From: Chitinophagaceae bacterium | GTDB lineage: Bacteria; Bacteroidota; Bacteroidia; Chitinophagales; Chitinophagaceae | Direction: 5' to 3' | DNA length: 48,778 nt | Assembly (NCBI GenBank): GCA_947381435.1 | Contig: CANCVE010000021.1 | Coordinates: 1-48,778 of the forward strand | Shown here: positions 35,604 through 42,740 of the stretch, in pieces | How positions within the stretch are numbered: the stretch's first letter is position 1 | Layout of the letters: every line of letters begins with the position of its first letter | Position numbers and translations under genes: made by a program | Notes under the pieces: generated by a model | Database searches by the model: none | The model's input: the letters and a program-made list of their open reading frames with translations, nothing else | What the model was told of the DNA's origin: nothing

Positions 35604-36363
35604 TGTTCCAAATTTTCCAGTTTTCTTCTGCTTGCAGTACAAGCATTTCGTAACCGTTTTCTATGGTTGCTCCTTGTTCTTTACCCAAACGTAAAAATTT
35701 TGTTTCTGAAGGGTTATAAACCAAATCAAATAAATAATGATTAGATGTTAAAAGGTGGTAAGGTATATCTGCTGCAGCATCAACGTTAGGAAATGTACCA
35801 AGGGGTGTTGTATTAATTATAACTGTGTATTCTTTTATTATTTCAGGGGTAAGTTCATCATAAGTAAGGTTTGTATCTTCAGCATTTTTATTGCGAGATA
35901 CAAACTTATAATCTATATTAAGTTTTCTCAATACAAACTCTACTGCTGCAGCTGCCCCTCCACTACCCAATATTAATGCATTGGTATGATGAGCTTGAAG
36001 CTTCTTGATAAAAGACTTTTCAAAACCAATTACATCTGTATTATAGCCGCTTAGTTTGCCGTTTTCTATATGCACACAATTGCAAGCGCCCATTGTCTTT
36101 ACATCGTCTGTAAACTCATGTAAAAAAGGAAGAATAACTTTCTTATGAGGAATAGTAATGGCAAAGCCTTTAAAATTGGGTAGTGTCTTTATCAATGAAG
36201 TGATCACATTAATATCCTCAAAAGATAAAGACTTAAAGATGGCATCATCAATGCCTTCTTCCTTGAATTTATTGGTGAAGTATCGTTCAGAAAAAGAATG
36301 GGTTAACGGAAAACCAATCAGCGCATACAATCGCTTGTTATCCGTAATCTTATTTTTAGACAT
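35599..36363 (-). CDS. aroE: shikimate dehydrogenase
   Basis: NADPH-dependent reduction of 3-dehydroshikimate to shikimate in aromatic amino acid synthesis. 254 residues, slightly short but complete. It has the substrate site GFPLTHSFSERYF near residue 18, catalytic K74 in TIPHKK, D110 in GYNTD, and the cofactor loop GSGGAAAA (133-140). It lies 14 bp downstream of the ComA-like gene and is probably cotranscribed with it. Confidence 0.94.
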   Translation of the reverse strand: MSKNKITDNKRLYALIGFPLTHSFSERYFTNKFKEEGIDDAIFKSLSFEDINVITSLIKTLPNFKGFAITIPHKKVILPFLHEFTDDVKTMGACNCVHIENGKLSGYNTDVIGFEKSFIKKLQAHHTNALILGSGGAAAAVEFVLRKLNIDYKFVSRNKNAEDTNLTYDELTPEIIKEYTVIINTTPLGTFPNVDAAADIPYHLLTSNHYLFDLVYNPSETKFLRLGKEQGATIENGYEMLVLQAEENWKIWNS

Positions 36364-36377
36364 AAACTAATGGACTA

Positions 36378-37139
36378 TTATTTAGAGAGATAAAGATGAA
36401 AAGTATCACCACGCAAACCAATTCGCATTGCTTCCAATGGTATAACTTCATTTGGGGCAATGTTTCCTAGGTTTACATTGCAACCAATTAACTCTAAGAA
36501 ATAAAGCTGTTGTGCTTTTTGTGGAGCTTCCCAAAGTATCTTCTCTTCAGGTATTTGGGTCAATATTTCTTGTACTAATCCTTCTCTTACTTCTCCACTA
36601 CCACGATAAATGCCTACATTACCAGCTTCTCTAGCTTCTGCAATTACATAAGATGAACCTGCTTCTAGTTCTGCACGCATCAATTCAATCCATTTGTACG
36701 GAGGGATAATATGTTCGGCATCTTTACTGCCCACTTCGCTCAAAACAGTAAAGTGTTTGGTTAGCTTTTCTATGTAACCACATTTTTCCGCATGAGGAAT
36801 AGTAATAGAACCATCACTCACTTCAACGTGTGTTAGACCATAATCTTTACAAATAGCTATAAAATCATCGAACTGATTACGAATAAGGAAGGCTTCAAAG
36901 AGTGTTCCACCAAAGTAAACGGGGATATTATAAGATTGATATGCTTGAATCTTTTCTCTTAAATTGGGTGTTACAAATGAAGTCCCAAAACCCAATTTAA
37001 TAATGTCTGAATGTGGACCACCAACACTCATAAAGTCGTGCACTTCTCTAATGCTAAGACCTTTGTCCATTATCATTGTTACTCCATTATTTCTAGGCTG
37101 TATTGTGCGCTCGGGTATCTGAGAAAGATTAAAATTCAT
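36378..37139 (-). CDS. comA: phosphosulfolactate synthase (ComA family)
   Basis: Family that adds sulfite to phosphoenolpyruvate to make phosphosulfolactate, known from methanogen coenzyme M synthesis. 253 residues from the ATG at 37137-37139 (MNFNLSQIPERTI). An ATG nine codons upstream is less likely. It matches the family throughout: KLGFGTSF, YFGGTLFEAF, HVEVSDGS, EVGSKD, EAREAGNVGIY and NVNLGNIAPNEVIPLE. Bacteroidota do not make coenzyme M. The product here could feed sulfolactate or cysteate, possible precursors of sulfonolipid head groups, but that is inference. Followed by aroE. Confidence 0.85.
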   Translation of the reverse strand: MNFNLSQIPERTIQPRNNGVTMIMDKGLSIREVHDFMSVGGPHSDIIKLGFGTSFVTPNLREKIQAYQSYNIPVYFGGTLFEAFLIRNQFDDFIAICKDYGLTHVEVSDGSITIPHAEKCGYIEKLTKHFTVLSEVGSKDAEHIIPPYKWIELMRAELEAGSSYVIAEAREAGNVGIYRGSGEVREGLVQEILTQIPEEKILWEAPQKAQQLYFLELIGCNVNLGNIAPNEVIPLEAMRIGLRGDTFHLYLSK

Positions 37140-37257
37140 ATAAATCACATATTTAAGTAGGCGCAAAAGTAAGGATATGTGGGGTAAAGCATAAAAAGAC
37201 AGTTTTTGCTAGTCAAATTTTAACATCAATACAATTATTTGTAAAGTGATAATACTC

Positions 37258-37296
37258 AAAAAAAAAGCGTCGACACCTTTCGATGTCAACGCTTTT
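37258..37296 (-). terminator. rho-independent terminator of the Cys-rich protein gene
   Basis: GCGTCGACA (37267-37275) pairs with TGTCAACGC (37284-37292) with one G-T wobble and an 8-nt loop, flanked by eight A on the left (T on the minus strand) and four T on the right. It lies about 30 bp beyond the stop of the leftward gene at 37325 and may work from both sides. Confidence 0.8.
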
Positions 37297-37324
37297 AATT
37301 AGTTGCTTAGCAATGCAATAATCG

Positions 37325-37525
37325 TTATTTAGTTGCTGGAGCAGGTGTTGGAGCAGCAGGTTTTGCAACCTTAGTAGTAGCGCCTTTTTCTTTCTTGTCT
37401 TTGTCACAAGATTTCTTTGCACATTCTTTTTTACCTTTTTTACAACATGCTTTTTCACCATCTTGTGCCATAACAACGCTACTAACAGCTAATGCTAATG
37501 CAGCTAAAACCAATACTTTTTTCAT
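37325..37525 (-). CDS. small exported Cys/Lys-rich protein
   Basis: 66 residues. A clear signal peptide (MKKVLVLAALALAVSSVVMA) is followed by a short mature part with C-C, C and C in E-K-A-C-C-K-K-G-K-K-E-C-A-K-K-S-C and a Pro/Ala/Thr-rich tail. I do not recognise a family. The clustered Cys next to Lys suggests metal binding or redox-dependent disulfides in the periplasm. A strong terminator follows, which supports it as a real, independently transcribed gene. A longer frame overlapping it in another register is a shadow. Confidence 0.75.
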   Translation of the reverse strand: MKKVLVLAALALAVSSVVMAQDGEKACCKKGKKECAKKSCDKDKKEKGATTKVAKPAAPTPAPATK

Positions 37526-37651
37526 AATTACTTTTTTAAGTTTGTGAATAATATTTACTCTTTCAAAAATAATGCGGATTTATGATAAAACGTCTTTTGT
37601 AATGTTAAAATAAATAAGCCTAAATATTCTCTCAAGTAATTTTATGAAATG

Positions 37652-38311
37652 TTAACTCCAAGTTGCCAAAACTGTAACACCACCCTTTACAACTTCATTA
37701 AGTTCTACATTAATTTTTGTTCCTACAGGCAATAAAACATCCACACGGCTACCAAATTTAATGAATCCATATTCCTCAGTTTGTTTTACTTGTTGCCCTA
37801 CTTTGGTATAGTTGCAAATTCTCTTTGCCAAAGCCCCTGCAATCTGTTTGTAAAGAATAGTTCCTTTCTCATGTTTTACCGCAATACTCCATCTCTCGTT
37901 TTCGGTAGAACTTTTAGGGTGCCATGCCACCAAATATTTACCTTTATGGTATTGATTATAAACCACCTCGCCACTAATTGGGTTTCTGTTTACATGCACA
38001 TTTGCAGGACTCATAAACACACTCAATTGTATTCTCTTATCCTTAAAATATTCCTCATCAACTATTTCTTCTATAACCACAACTTTGCCATCCGCAGGGC
38101 TAATTATTTGATTATTGTTAATGGTAAGTGTACGGTTAGGGATTCTAAAAAAAGAAATAATGAATAATAGCAAGGCCAATGTTACCACAAATATGGTTAA
38201 TGCTAGCCAGCCTAATGTCTCGCCAAGAAATGTAAATGATAGCACGTTGATTACCCCAAAAATAAGTGCCGTAATACCAATTGTTCTAAAACCTTCTCTG
38301 TGTACAGTCAT
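37652..38311 (-). CDS. psd: phosphatidylserine decarboxylase
   Basis: Makes phosphatidylethanolamine from phosphatidylserine. 219 residues, the short archaetidylserine-decarboxylase-like form. Two N-terminal membrane segments (about 10-55) are followed by the conserved ISPADGKV and SVFMSPANVHVNRNP motifs. The C-terminal FGSRVD contains G187-S188, the self-cleavage site where Ser becomes the pyruvoyl cofactor. It is a stand-alone leftward gene; phosphatidylserine synthase is not adjacent. Confidence 0.94.
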   Translation of the reverse strand: MTVHREGFRTIGITALIFGVINVLSFTFLGETLGWLALTIFVVTLALLLFIISFFRIPNRTLTINNNQIISPADGKVVVIEEIVDEEYFKDKRIQLSVFMSPANVHVNRNPISGEVVYNQYHKGKYLVAWHPKSSTENERWSIAVKHEKGTILYKQIAGALAKRICNYTKVGQQVKQTEEYGFIKFGSRVDVLLPVGTKINVELNEVVKGGVTVLATWS

Positions 38312-38485
38312 GTAAATAATTTAGGGTGCAAATATAGAGGGATAGGAAAACCAATACTTACATGTGTAAAAACTTGCCATAAAACTTATAAACAACTACA
38401 ACTTGTAGTATTTGCAACAGTGTGGTTAAATACATCACTACAAATGATATATTTTTTTTATCATTGCAGATAATTATTTAATGTT

Positions 38486-39331
38486 ATGGCAAAGAAAGTG
38501 GTAAGTGTTTATGGGGATATTTCGATAAAATCACCTTTCAATAGCGACCAACTTATTATTGAGATTGGCAATCACCACATTGCCTGCCTTGTAAAGCTTT
38601 CTGTAAAAGGAGAACTTGCAGCCGTAGAAGTGTACAGTTTTAATAGTTTTGAGGATGATTGGTATGAGATATTTCAGGATATAAGGCAGAAATCAAAAAT
38701 ACTAAACAGGGGTTTTATTGATACTAGGGTCTATTTTAATTTGCCAGAATCTGTGCTTATCCCGAGTGATCTTTATTCGGAAGCTTCTGCTAATAAATAC
38801 CTCCAATTAATTCATGGCGACACTATTAATCAGGTAATAAAATCACAACATATTAATGTTGAGCCAAGCATTACAGTAGCAACTAAAATTAAAAGAGGAC
38901 TTATTGATGCCGTAAATAGTAATTTGATGATGATTACTACCCACAATACCTATGCTGTTTTTGTAGAAAATCTACTTTCTCCTAGCAGGGTCTATAACCA
39001 TATTTTACTAAAAGTTCAACTTTATTCTGGAGAGATGTTGGTGGGTTTGCTGTACAACAACAAGTTACAGATTGTGCAATTGTATAACCAGGAAACTCCT
39101 GAAGATATTTTGTATCATCTTTTAAATGTTTTAGAACAATACAACTTAAAGGCAGAGGAAACCACGCTTGAATTATCTGGATATATCGAGATTAAGACCC
39201 CTTTGTACGAGAATATTAAAAAGGTATTCCCACGAATTACCTTCGATATGCCTTCGGACGACATGATTAAACTGCATGATTTCACCAAATATCCTAAGCA
39301 TTATCTTACCCCTTTCTTGAATTTATCTTAA
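38486..39331 (+). CDS. DUF3822 family protein
   Basis: 281 residues, no signal peptide or membrane helix. It has the features of DUF3822, a Bacteroidota-specific family with a sugar-kinase/actin-like look (IIEIGNHHIACLV near the start, LLYNNKLQIVQLY, and ELSGYIEI toward the C-terminus). The gene characteristically lies directly before rsmD in this phylum, as here, but its function is not known to me. The actin-like fold with weak nucleotide motifs suggests a degenerate ATPase, possibly a partner in ribosome or envelope assembly. Confidence 0.8.
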   Translation: MAKKVVSVYGDISIKSPFNSDQLIIEIGNHHIACLVKLSVKGELAAVEVYSFNSFEDDWYEIFQDIRQKSKILNRGFIDTRVYFNLPESVLIPSDLYSEASANKYLQLIHGDTINQVIKSQHINVEPSITVATKIKRGLIDAVNSNLMMITTHNTYAVFVENLLSPSRVYNHILLKVQLYSGEMLVGLLYNNKLQIVQLYNQETPEDILYHLLNVLEQYNLKAEETTLELSGYIEIKTPLYENIKKVFPRITFDMPSDDMIKLHDFTKYPKHYLTPFLNLS

Positions 39332-39342
39332 GGGGTTATACT

Positions 39343-39382
39343 TTGTACGTTTTAAGTTTTACGTAAAACTTAAAACGTACAA
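39343..39382. repeat. 40-bp perfect palindrome between DUF3822 and rsmD
   Basis: Two exactly complementary 20-bp halves meet at 39362/39363 without a spacer, built from ACGTTTTAAG and CTTAAAACGT words. A partial further copy (ACGTAAAAC) follows. As RNA it would form a long AT-rich hairpin 11 bp after the DUF3822 stop, so it could terminate or process the transcript before rsmD. Confidence 0.8.
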
Positions 39383-39419
39383 CGTAAAACGGACAGTTTA
39401 CTACTTTTAATTGGTTTCT

Positions 39420-39962
39420 ATGCGAATTATTTCTGGCAAATATGGCGGTCGGCGCATCAATCCCCCAGCTTCCATGCCCCACACAAGACCTACCACGGAT
39501 ATTGCTAAAGAAGGGCTTTTTAATATTTTACAACATCGTTTAGACTTTGAAGATGCTAAGACCCTCGATTTATTTGGGGGGACGGGCTGCATCAGTTATG
39601 AATTGGCTTCAAGAGGGGCCGGTTCGTTGACTATCATAGAAAAAGACAGCATCATGCAAGCGTTTATCAAGAAGAATATTGAGATGCTCAAGATAGAAAA
39701 TGCCAAGGTTATACAGATGGATGTGTTTAGTTATATGAATACCTGCACCGAAAGTTTCGATTTTATTTTTGCGGGGCCTCCTTATGCATTGAATACCATT
39801 GATGAGATTCCGAAGATTATTATCAACAAAAATTTGATTGCCCCCGAAGGTTTCTTTGTGTTAGAACATACGCCTCGCAATAACTATGAATCTTATCCTG
39901 GTTTTAGCTTTCAGCGTAACTATGGCACAACAATATTCTCATTCTTCGAGCCAGTTGTTTAA
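39420..39962 (+). CDS. rsmD: 16S rRNA guanine-N2 methyltransferase RsmD
   Basis: SAM-dependent enzyme that methylates G966 (E. coli numbering) of 16S rRNA. From the ATG at 39420 it has 180 residues (MRIISGKYGGRRI), and a TTG at 39411 would add three. It has the usual opening T-R-P-T-T-D-I-A-K-E-G-L-F-N and SAM motif LDLFGGTG. The catalytic motif normally reads D-P-P-Y/F, but here it reads F-A-G-P-P-Y with G119 in place of the Asp. The rest of the fold appears intact. It follows DUF3822, the expected neighbour in this phylum. Confidence 0.9.
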   Translation: MRIISGKYGGRRINPPASMPHTRPTTDIAKEGLFNILQHRLDFEDAKTLDLFGGTGCISYELASRGAGSLTIIEKDSIMQAFIKKNIEMLKIENAKVIQMDVFSYMNTCTESFDFIFAGPPYALNTIDEIPKIIINKNLIAPEGFFVLEHTPRNNYESYPGFSFQRNYGTTIFSFFEPVV

Positions 39963-40034
39963 TTGATAATTTTCAATTGATAATTGATATGCTTTCTTTC
40001 ACTAACCACTAATAACTCACCACTAACCACTAAA
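39962..40034. repeat. two abutting interspersed repeats before bioD
   Basis: First a TTGATAATT-type segment (39964-39990, related to the palindromes at 35571 and 45150), then a run of CACTAACCACTAATAACTC words (40000-40034) inverted relative to the copy behind smc. The second ends directly at the bioD ATG, leaving no ordinary leader or ribosome-binding sequence. Confidence 0.65.
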
Positions 40035-40769
40035 ATGATTTTTATTACTGGAATAGGTACTGGCATTGGTAAAACGGTGGTAAGTGCCATCGTATCTGAG
40101 GCATTGGAAGCTGATTATTGGAAGCCTATTCAGGCGGGCTTCGAGGATGGAACCGACGCTTTACAAGTGAGTTCATTAATCTCCAATAAAAAAACAATCA
40201 TTCATCCCGAAGTTTATAAGTTGCAAATGCCCGCTTCTCCACACATTTCGGCAAGAAATGAAGGGGCGAGCATCAGCATAGAATCTATTGTTGACCGTTT
40301 ACCGTCAACCGATTACCGAAGCGGCGGACAGCGGTTAACGGTTAAAGGAGAACGGTCAACTGATTACTGTCAACCGTTAACCGAAGGAGAAGATGGCGGT
40401 CAACGGTCAACGATTAACAGTAAACCGCTAATAATAGAAGGTGCCGGCGGCATCCTAGTTCCCCTAAACGACAATGAATTTGTGATTGATTTAATTGAAC
40501 AATTGGGCGCAAAAGTGATATTGGTAAGCAGGAATTATTTGGGAAGCATCAATCATTCTTTGCTTACAGCTTCCATCTGCAAACAAAGGAATATTGATGT
40601 GATTGGGTGGATATTTAATGATCAATATTTGGCTTATGAGGAAGAAATCGTAAGATGGACGGGTTATCCAAAGATTGCTTCTATTCCATTGGCTGAAAAA
40701 ATAGATAAAGCATTTGTTTTGCAGCAGGCTGGGTTAGTTAGGGAAGCTCTTTTAAGACTCTATGTATAA
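40035..40769 (+). CDS. bioD: dethiobiotin synthetase with a repeat-encoded insert
   Basis: ATP-dependent ring closure giving dethiobiotin in biotin synthesis. From the ATG at 40035 it has 244 residues. It contains the P-loop GIGTGIGKT (6-14), substrate motif YWKPIQAG (29-35) and the later IIEGAGGILVPLN. Dethiobiotin synthetases of this type are about 205 residues. The difference is an insert at about 86-131, encoded by palindromic repeat DNA (40290-40427), which keeps the frame. An upstream TTG start at 39984 would add 17 residues from repeat sequence and is not used here. No other bio gene is adjacent. Confidence 0.9.
   Translation: MIFITGIGTGIGKTVVSAIVSEALEADYWKPIQAGFEDGTDALQVSSLISNKKTIIHPEVYKLQMPASPHISARNEGASISIESIVDRLPSTDYRSGGQRLTVKGERSTDYCQPLTEGEDGGQRSTINSKPLIIEGAGGILVPLNDNEFVIDLIEQLGAKVILVSRNYLGSINHSLLTASICKQRNIDVIGWIFNDQYLAYEEEIVRWTGYPKIASIPLAEKIDKAFVLQQAGLVREALLRLYV
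40290..40427 (+). repeat. palindromic repeat inserted in frame in bioD
   Basis: About 138 bp made of alternating ACCGTTAACCG- and CGGTTAACGGT-type words (examples: CCGTCAACCGATTACCG near 40301, CGGTTAACGG at 40332, CAACCGTTAACCG near 40371, GGTCAACGGTCAACG near 40398). The two ends are imperfect inverted copies, so the whole folds on itself. It is G+C richer than the gene, and its length is divisible by three. It encodes a hydrophilic Ser/Thr/Gly/Arg-rich segment foreign to the family. Confidence 0.75.
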
Positions 40770-40797
40770 TAAAACAAGTCAATAATTAAAATATAAG

Positions 40798-41016
40798 ACT
40801 AAACTTATGCGACGGAAGCTTGAACTTATACGACGGAAGTCTAAACTTATACGACGGAAATTTGAACTTATACGACGGAAGTTTGAACTTATACGACTAA
40901 AGTTTGAACTTATGCTACAGAAGTCTAAACTTATACGACGAAAGTTTGAACTTATGCGACGAAAGTTTGAACTTTTGTGACAAAAGCTAAAACTTATGCG
41001 ACGGAAGTTTGAACTT
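40798..41016. repeat. 21-bp tandem array, 10 units plus a partial
   Basis: AACTT recurs every 21 bp from 40802 to 41012. The unit is roughly AACTTATACGACGGAAGTTTG with scattered point changes. Each unit junction reads AAGTT-TG-AACTT, a dyad. It fills the space between bioD and the next gene, both rightward, and begins about 30 bp after the bioD stop. All frames stay open (N-F-R-R-I-S-S on the other strand), but I see no evidence of translation. Confidence 0.9.
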
Positions 41017-41045
41017 TTATTGAACACTTAATGGTAAATTAAATA

Positions 41046-41615
41046 ATGACTAAGAAAGAACTTAGACAGATTTATAAGCAGAAAAGGCTAGACATCTCCT
41101 CCAAAGAGAAGCTAAAGCTGGATGATTTACTGTTGTTACAATTGCAAACTTTCAACTTTGAAGGAGTGAAAACGGTGCTTACTTATTGGCCAATGGCAAA
41201 TATGGCTGAACCTAATACGCATCTTTTTTCTGGTTACCTGCGGTATTTTGTACCCGATTTGCAACTTGCTTATCCAGTTAGCAACTTTACGGATAATACA
41301 ATGAAGGCCATTTTGATAGATGAAGACACTGTTTATACCACCAATAACTTTGGCATAACAGAGCCAAAAGAAGGGAATGTGATTGAGCCAATTGAATTGG
41401 ATTTAGTTTTTGTGCCGAATTTAATCTGTGATAAAAAGGGTTTTAGGGTAGGATATGGCAAAGGATTTTACGATAAATACCTTTCTCAATGCAATGAAGA
41501 CGTCACTTTGATAGGATTCAATTACTTTGCACCAATTGAAACAATAACGGACAAGGATGATTTTGACATACCTTTAAATTATTGTATCACTCCCGATGAT
41601 GTGTTTGAGTTTTAG
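41046..41615 (+). CDS. 5-formyltetrahydrofolate cyclo-ligase
   Basis: Converts 5-formyl-THF to 5,10-methenyl-THF with ATP. 189 residues, the usual length. It opens M-T-K-K-E-L-R-Q-I-Y-K-Q-K-R and has the C-terminal signature GFRVGYGKGFYDKYL, whose Gly-rich loop binds ATP phosphate. Also known as fau/ygfA or MTHFS. It starts 30 bp after a tandem array and is followed by lpxK, 39 bp away. Confidence 0.93.
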   Translation: MTKKELRQIYKQKRLDISSKEKLKLDDLLLLQLQTFNFEGVKTVLTYWPMANMAEPNTHLFSGYLRYFVPDLQLAYPVSNFTDNTMKAILIDEDTVYTTNNFGITEPKEGNVIEPIELDLVFVPNLICDKKGFRVGYGKGFYDKYLSQCNEDVTLIGFNYFAPIETITDKDDFDIPLNYCITPDDVFEF

Positions 41616-41654
41616 TTTGGGCTCAATTAAATAGTTAGTTACAAGAATTTTTAC

Positions 41655-42740
41655 ATGAATCTTAATAATGTTTTTCTAAAGTCGTTCCGCATAGTGTTGC
41701 TTCCTTTTGCATTGCTTTATGGGCTGGCTGTTATGATTAGAAATTGGTTGTTCGATAAGAATTATCTAAAATCAATTCCCTTCAATTTTCCTTTAATTTG
41801 TGTTGGTAACATTGCAGTTGGTGGAACGGGAAAGTCGCCAATGGTTGAATATTTGATAGATTTATTGCATCCAGAATTCAAAATAGCTACGGTAAGCCGT
41901 GGCTATAAACGCAAAACAAAAGGCTATGTTTTGGCAAATGACAAATCGACTGCACTGGATATTGGTGACGAATCGATGCAGTTTCACCAAAAATACCCTG
42001 ACATTTCAGTAGCTGTAGGAGAGGAGCGCTTGGTGGCTATCCCACAATTATTGCACGATAATCCAGATTTGGATGCCATCATTTTGGACGATGCTTTTCA
42101 GCATAGAGATATAAAACCAGGGCTAAATATTGTGCTAACAGAATATAGTAACTTGTATGTGCATGATTTCTTTTTTCCAACTGGCGATTTAAGGGATCAA
42201 CATTCTTCGATGAAACGGGCGGAGATAATTGTAATTACTAAATGTCCAGCCGATTTATGGGAAGATAATAAACAGAAACTATTGCGTGCCATTAAGCCGT
42301 TGCCGCACCAAAAGGTTTTCTTTACAACCATTAATTATGGTATGCCTTATCATATTTTAAACAAAGATTTACGAGCAATAAAAACGACCGACGAAGTATT
42401 GTTGGTTTGTGGAATTGCAAATCCGAAGCCGATAAAAGAGTACTTGCATAAATATGCATACACATATTATCAGAAAAATTATAGCGATCACCACATATTT
42501 AGCATTGATGATTTGAGGGATATAAAAGAAAAATTTGAAGGCATTGATGCCAAAGAGAAATTTATATTGACCACAGAGAAAGATGCAGTACGTTTAGCAA
42601 AATTTACAGACGAATTGGCGCAATTGCCTATTTATGTATTACCCATCAAGCACAAATTCCTTTTTAATGAAGGAGAAGAGTTTAATAAGTTGGTAATATC
42701 TTTTATCAACAGCATTTCAAAACCCCTACAAAATGAGTAA
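41655..42740 (+). CDS. lpxK: tetraacyldisaccharide 4'-kinase
   Basis: Phosphorylates the 4' position of the lipid A precursor at the inner membrane. 361 residues, N-terminal membrane-associated helix, then Walker A VGNIAVGGTGKSPMVEYL (P-loop 51-61), ISRGYKR-like V-S-R-G-Y-K-R-K and the D-D-A-F-Q-H-R family motif. It shows that the organism makes lipid A. The last 8 bp overlap the rnr start, indicating translational coupling. Confidence 0.95.
   Translation: MNLNNVFLKSFRIVLLPFALLYGLAVMIRNWLFDKNYLKSIPFNFPLICVGNIAVGGTGKSPMVEYLIDLLHPEFKIATVSRGYKRKTKGYVLANDKSTALDIGDESMQFHQKYPDISVAVGEERLVAIPQLLHDNPDLDAIILDDAFQHRDIKPGLNIVLTEYSNLYVHDFFFPTGDLRDQHSSMKRAEIIVITKCPADLWEDNKQKLLRAIKPLPHQKVFFTTINYGMPYHILNKDLRAIKTTDEVLLVCGIANPKPIKEYLHKYAYTYYQKNYSDHHIFSIDDLRDIKEKFEGIDAKEKFILTTEKDAVRLAKFTDELAQLPIYVLPIKHKFLFNEGEEFNKLVISFINSISKPLQNE

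Noticed and set aside
37213-37476. 87-codon leftward frame overlapping the Cys-rich gene
   Set aside because: It is a shifted frame of the real gene at 37325-37525, which has a clean signal peptide, and it reads through the terminator.
40779-41027. 82-codon leftward frame with N-F-R-R-I-S-S repeats
   Set aside because: Array translation, antisense to the bioD-cyclo-ligase gap, with no other evidence for a gene.
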